Both the position numbers and the translations under genes were made by a program. A DNA stretch of 64,000 nt, taken from Paenibacillus sp. YYML68. Its GTDB lineage: Bacteria; Bacillota; Bacilli; Paenibacillales; NBRC-103111. The notes beneath the pieces are model-generated. The model was given only the letters and a program-made list of their open reading frames with translations, was not told where the DNA came from and did no database searches. The number at the start of each line of letters is the position of its first letter. Positions within the stretch are counted from its first letter, which is position 1. The stretch lies in NCBI RefSeq assembly GCF_027923405.1, contig NZ_BQYI01000001.1, positions 4,070,501-4,134,500 on the forward strand. The letters run 5' to 3'. This document shows positions 61,280 through 64,000 of this stretch, one piece after another.

Positions 61280-62253
61280 AGTCCGCCTCCCTCCCTCGAT
61301 TGCTGCGCATTCGCTCTGACGCCGGACCGCTGCGGCTGCTGCTCCAGCTCCCGAATGACGGTACGCTTCACGGACAGCTGCTCCAGCAGCTTCGCTGCCA
61401 AGCCGCGGCGAGGTGCGAACAGCACCGAGAGGATGAACAACGCGGTTGCAGCCAATACGCTAAGCGGTCCGGTCGGCAAATTGCTGCCCATCCCGCTGAC
61501 GAACGTCCCGATAAATCCACTCAGTGCGCCGAACAGGCCGGACAGCACCACCATCACGCCGAGTCGGTCGGTCCAATAGCGGGCCGATACGGCAGGCGTA
61601 ATGAGCAGCGCCGACATCAACACGACGCCGACGGCCTGAATACCGACGACAACCGCTACGACGATGAGAAACATCATGAGCTGATCCAGCACGCCGACTG
61701 GCAGACCGATGCCCTTGGCAAAGCCGGGGTCGAAGCTGAGCAGCTTGAACTCCTTGAACAGCAGGCTGCAGGTGACAACGAGCAGCACAGCGACGATCGC
61801 CATCGTCACAACGTCTGCATACACCATGGACGCGGCTTGACCGAACAGAAACTTATCGAGACCGCTCTGGTTGCCTGCACCGCTATGCTGAATTTTCGTT
61901 AACAATACGATGCCTAAGCCGAAGAACACAGACAGCACAATACCGAGCGCCGTATCCTGCTTAATGCGCGAGTTACGCGTCACGTAGCCGATGCCGAACG
62001 TGGCGATCAGCCCCGCTACCGCTGCACCTAGCAGGAACAGGAGAATGGACTTCGAGCCGGTCAGCATGAAGGCGATGCATACACCAGGCAGCGCGGCATG
62101 CGCCAGCGCGTCGCCCATCAAGCTCTGCTTACGCAAATAAGCGAAGCTGCCGAGCACTCCGCTGCTAAGACCGAGCAGCATACTGCCGAGCAATATCCAT
62201 CGGGCATTCGGGTCCTGAAGCACATACAGCAAATAGTTCAACATCCCGATCAC
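61276..62253 (-). CDS. mntC: Manganese ABC transporter permease, first subunit
   Basis: A 325-residue permease of the same family as its neighbour, with SLMGDALAHAALPGVCIAF and LSFDPGFAKGIGLPVG. The two permeases should form the heterodimeric channel. It overlaps both neighbours by four bases (ATGA-type junctions), indicating translational coupling. The C-terminus is longer than usual, with a charged Arg/Gln-rich tail. Confidence 0.88.
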   Translation of the reverse strand: MIGMLNYLLYVLQDPNARWILLGSMLLGLSSGVLGSFAYLRKQSLMGDALAHAALPGVCIAFMLTGSKSILLFLLGAAVAGLIATFGIGYVTRNSRIKQDTALGIVLSVFFGLGIVLLTKIQHSGAGNQSGLDKFLFGQAASMVYADVVTMAIVAVLLVVTCSLLFKEFKLLSFDPGFAKGIGLPVGVLDQLMMFLIVVAVVVGIQAVGVVLMSALLITPAVSARYWTDRLGVMVVLSGLFGALSGFIGTFVSGMGSNLPTGPLSVLAATALFILSVLFAPRRGLAAKLLEQLSVKRTVIRELEQQPQRSGVRANAQQSREGGGL

Positions 62254-63029
62254 CTCGATTGTATGATGACGGAATCATCGTTCTTCTCGAGCATCGCCAG
62301 TCTGCCGCCATAGGTGCGCTGCAGATGGTCAGGCGTGAACCATTCCTCTGTCGGTCCGATGCCCATCAGCTCAACGTTGAGCAGCATGATCCAGTCGAAA
62401 TATTCCTTAACCGTAGCGAGGTCGTGATGCACGACCAGCACCGTCTTCCCTTGCTTCTTCAGCTCGTTCAGCAGCGTAATGATCGCCTTCTCGGTCGCCG
62501 CATCGACACCGACGAAGGGCTCATCCATGAAATACAGCTGCGCATCCTGCGCAAGCGCTCTGGCGAGAAATACGCGTTGCTGCTGTCCTCCGGACAGCTG
62601 GCTAATTTGCCGCCCTGCATAGTCGGCCATGCCGACCTTGGACAGACAATCCATTGCGATGTCCCGTTCCTTCGCCCCCGGACGCTTGAACCAGCCAAGA
62701 TGTCCGTAACGGCCCATCATGACGACGTCTAGCGCATTCGTCGGGAAGTCCCAGTCTACCGATTCGCGCTGCGGCACGTAGCCGATCAGCTTGCGCTGCT
62801 GATGGCATGGCTTGCCGTAGACCGACACTTCACCAGTTACTTTAGGGATCAGCCCGAGAGCCGCTTTAATGAGTGTAGATTTACCTGCACCATTCGGCCC
62901 GACAATACCGATGAGCTTGCCCTCGGGGACGGACAGCGTAATGTCCCGCAGCACCGGCTTCTTTTGGTAAGCAACAGTCAAGCCCTCAATGACGAGCGGA
63001 GAGTTGCTTTCTGCTTTCTTTGGCAGCAT
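62250..63029 (-). CDS. mntB: Manganese ABC transporter ATP-binding protein
   Basis: A 259-residue ABC ATPase: Walker A GIVGPNGAGKST, signature LSGGQQQRVFLARAL, Walker B LYFMDEPFVGVD and switch His in VVHHDLATV. First gene of mntBCD. In Bacillus the operon also encodes a binding lipoprotein, MntA, upstream; here none is present in the window, so it must be encoded elsewhere. An MntR-type box overlaps the promoter about 215 bases upstream, giving a long leader. Confidence 0.9.
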   Translation of the reverse strand: MLPKKAESNSPLVIEGLTVAYQKKPVLRDITLSVPEGKLIGIVGPNGAGKSTLIKAALGLIPKVTGEVSVYGKPCHQQRKLIGYVPQRESVDWDFPTNALDVVMMGRYGHLGWFKRPGAKERDIAMDCLSKVGMADYAGRQISQLSGGQQQRVFLARALAQDAQLYFMDEPFVGVDAATEKAIITLLNELKKQGKTVLVVHHDLATVKEYFDWIMLLNVELMGIGPTEEWFTPDHLQRTYGGRLAMLEKNDDSVIIQSR

Positions 63030-63226
63030 GACGTCTCACTCCTTTGTGACGGTTCCGATCGATGTCTAGATATGAATGTATATGTTTCTTGTGGGCAGCT
63101 GGGCTGTTGGCCGATGCCCATTATCGTTCTATCGTATTACAAAACCATGTTTATGGTGCGTGAAAGTTGTCTCAGACCTGCTTTTTTGTTCCAGACAACA
63201 TTTCTTGCGCGTCCGACTATGTTTTT

Positions 63227-63256
63227 ATAATACACAATAATGTTTCCTTAATGCAA
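63227..63256 (-). promoter_or_regulatory. Promoter of the mntBCD operon
   Basis: On the minus strand TTGCAT (63251-63256), 18 bases and TATTAT (63227-63232). The -35 lies inside the MntR-type box. Confidence 0.6.
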
Positions 63257-63257
63257 C
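63243..63257. promoter_or_regulatory. MntR-type operator
   Basis: GTTGCATTAAGGAAA (minus strand) matches the Bacillus MntR box TTTGCCTTAAGGAAA at 13 of 15 positions and overlaps the -35. Mn2+-bound MntR would repress the operon. Confidence 0.82.
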
Positions 63258-63313
63258 AATTATTTTCTAGCGTTCTAATGACTAGTAGTATGGGCGCCAG
63301 CCGCATGAAGAAG

Positions 63314-63351
63314 AGCCTCTGCACCACACACACGCGTGGACTTCAGAGGCT
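63314..63351 (-). terminator. Hairpin after the aldehyde dehydrogenase gene
   Basis: AGCCTCTG (63314-63321) and CAGAGGCT (63344-63351) pair about 50 bases past the stop codon; the minus strand then reads CTTCTTC, a weak T-rich tail. Confidence 0.6.
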
Positions 63352-63402
63352 TCAGACCATATAGCCTGTTTGCAGGAGACGAGGTCAGAGAGAACGCTTC
63401 GA

Positions 63403-64000
63403 TTATTTGAAAAATCGCTTCATCCAACGCATCGAATGCTTCATCGTACCGTATCGGAACGGAAGGTCGAAGGCGGTCGTTTGCTTCAGCACGCTCTTCG
63501 TATGGGAGAATGCCTTGAAGCTGTAACAGCCATGGTAGGCGCCAACCCCGCTTGCCCCTACTCCGCCGAAAGGCAGGTACGGCGAGCTGAGATGCATAAT
63601 CGTATCATTGATGCAGCCGCCGCCGAACGAGATCGAGTCAAGCAGACGCTGCTGCACCTCGCGACTTTCGGAGAACACATACATCGCAAGCGGCTTAGGT
63701 CGAGCCACGATCGGCGCAATCACTTCGTTCAGCGACTCATAGGACATCAACGGCAAGATCGGACCGAATATTTCGTCCTCCATAATCTTGCTATCCCACT
63801 GAATATCCGCGAGCACTGTCGGCTCTATAAGCCGTCGCTCCTCGTCCACTCGACCGCCTATAAGCGGAGTCGCTCCTTCAAGCAGCCGGGTCAATCGGTT
63901 GAAGTGTCTTTCATTGACGATCGAGGTATAGCGGGCGCGATCCTGCAGAACGTCACCGTACAGCTCCTCGATGCTTGCGCGCATCGCTTGAACGAACGCC
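63403..64000 (-). CDS. Aldehyde dehydrogenase, C-terminal part (partial at right edge)
   Basis: The last 199 codons of a gene that continues beyond the right edge; an ATG at 63984 is internal because the frame stays open to the edge (AFVQA precedes it). EDEIFGPILPLMSYES is the conserved cofactor and oligomer segment of the aldehyde dehydrogenase superfamily, and LPFGGVGASGVGAYHG and FSHTKSVL match the class 3-like YwdH/AldX group of Bacillus with its short membrane-binding tail. The catalytic Cys region lies outside the window. Confidence 0.93.
   Translation of the reverse strand, partial: AFVQAMRASIEELYGDVLQDRARYTSIVNERHFNRLTRLLEGATPLIGGRVDEERRLIEPTVLADIQWDSKIMEDEIFGPILPLMSYESLNEVIAPIVARPKPLAMYVFSESREVQQRLLDSISFGGGCINDTIMHLSSPYLPFGGVGASGVGAYHGCYSFKAFSHTKSVLKQTTAFDLPFRYGTMKHSMRWMKRFFK

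Overview
The window is chromosomal DNA from a spore-forming, low-to-mid-GC Gram-positive bacterium, most likely Paenibacillus or a close relative in the Paenibacillaceae. Supporting evidence includes the sporulation checkpoint protein Sda, a Spo0E-type phosphatase, the Bacillota-specific primosome proteins DnaB and DnaI, coproheme decarboxylase HemQ, three-gene sdhCAB, an SLH-anchored surface protein, small Bacillus-type proteins (YuzB, YuiB), strong AGGAGG ribosome-binding sites and frequent GTG/TTG starts. No rRNA, tRNA, CRISPR array, insertion sequence or prophage was seen.

Layout. 1-5.9 kb: the 5' part of a nonribosomal peptide synthetase gene (running off the left edge) divergent from an MFS exporter. 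6-12.3 kb: a small unknown, a PI-PLC-like phosphodiesterase and a three-gene phosphorelay (hybrid kinase, HPt protein, REC-GGDEF diguanylate cyclase). 12.3-15 kb: an intergenic region with Fur-like boxes and a compact hairpin/terminator RNA candidate, a CDF metal efflux gene and an orphan LacI regulator. 15.1-19.6 kb: a 1496-residue surface protein (seven-bladed propeller, five cadherin-like repeats, two FN3, three SLH). 20-31.8 kb: DUF3231 protein, sdhCAB with a divergent LysR regulator, ktrB-ktrA under a c-di-AMP riboswitch, a CPBP protease overlapping uvrC tail to tail, and trxA. 32-38.3 kb: dnaB-dnaI, yuiB, hemQ, and ndh under a Rex operator. 38.5-43.6 kb: sda, two small membrane-protein genes, two clusters of DnaA boxes, an A-type Fe-S carrier, a Spo0E-like protein, mqnE, a yutJ-type NADH dehydrogenase, yuzB and an Nfu protein. 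43.7-58.4 kb: housekeeping and conserved unknown genes (SDR, Cthe_2314-type HEPN, UbiD decarboxylase, ctaA, SPFH plus ribbon-helix-helix pair, lipoprotein, MurJ-like flippase, HAD phosphatase, asparagine synthetase). 58.5-64 kb: a coiled-coil protein, a secreted HNH nuclease, an MntR-type manganese ABC transporter without its binding protein, and the 3' part of an aldehyde dehydrogenase gene running off the right edge.

How the genes work together. Many genes serve aerobic respiration and its cofactors: sdhCAB, two type II NADH dehydrogenases, hemQ, ctaA, Fe-S carriers, and mqnE plus a UbiD decarboxylase that point to the futalosine route to menaquinone. Recognisable cis elements tie several to metabolic signals: Rex (NADH/NAD+) at ndh, c-di-AMP at ktrBA, MntR at the manganese transporter, Fur-like boxes near the CDF gene, and DnaA boxes at sda. 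All functional assignments come from reading motifs and family resemblance; none was checked by database search.
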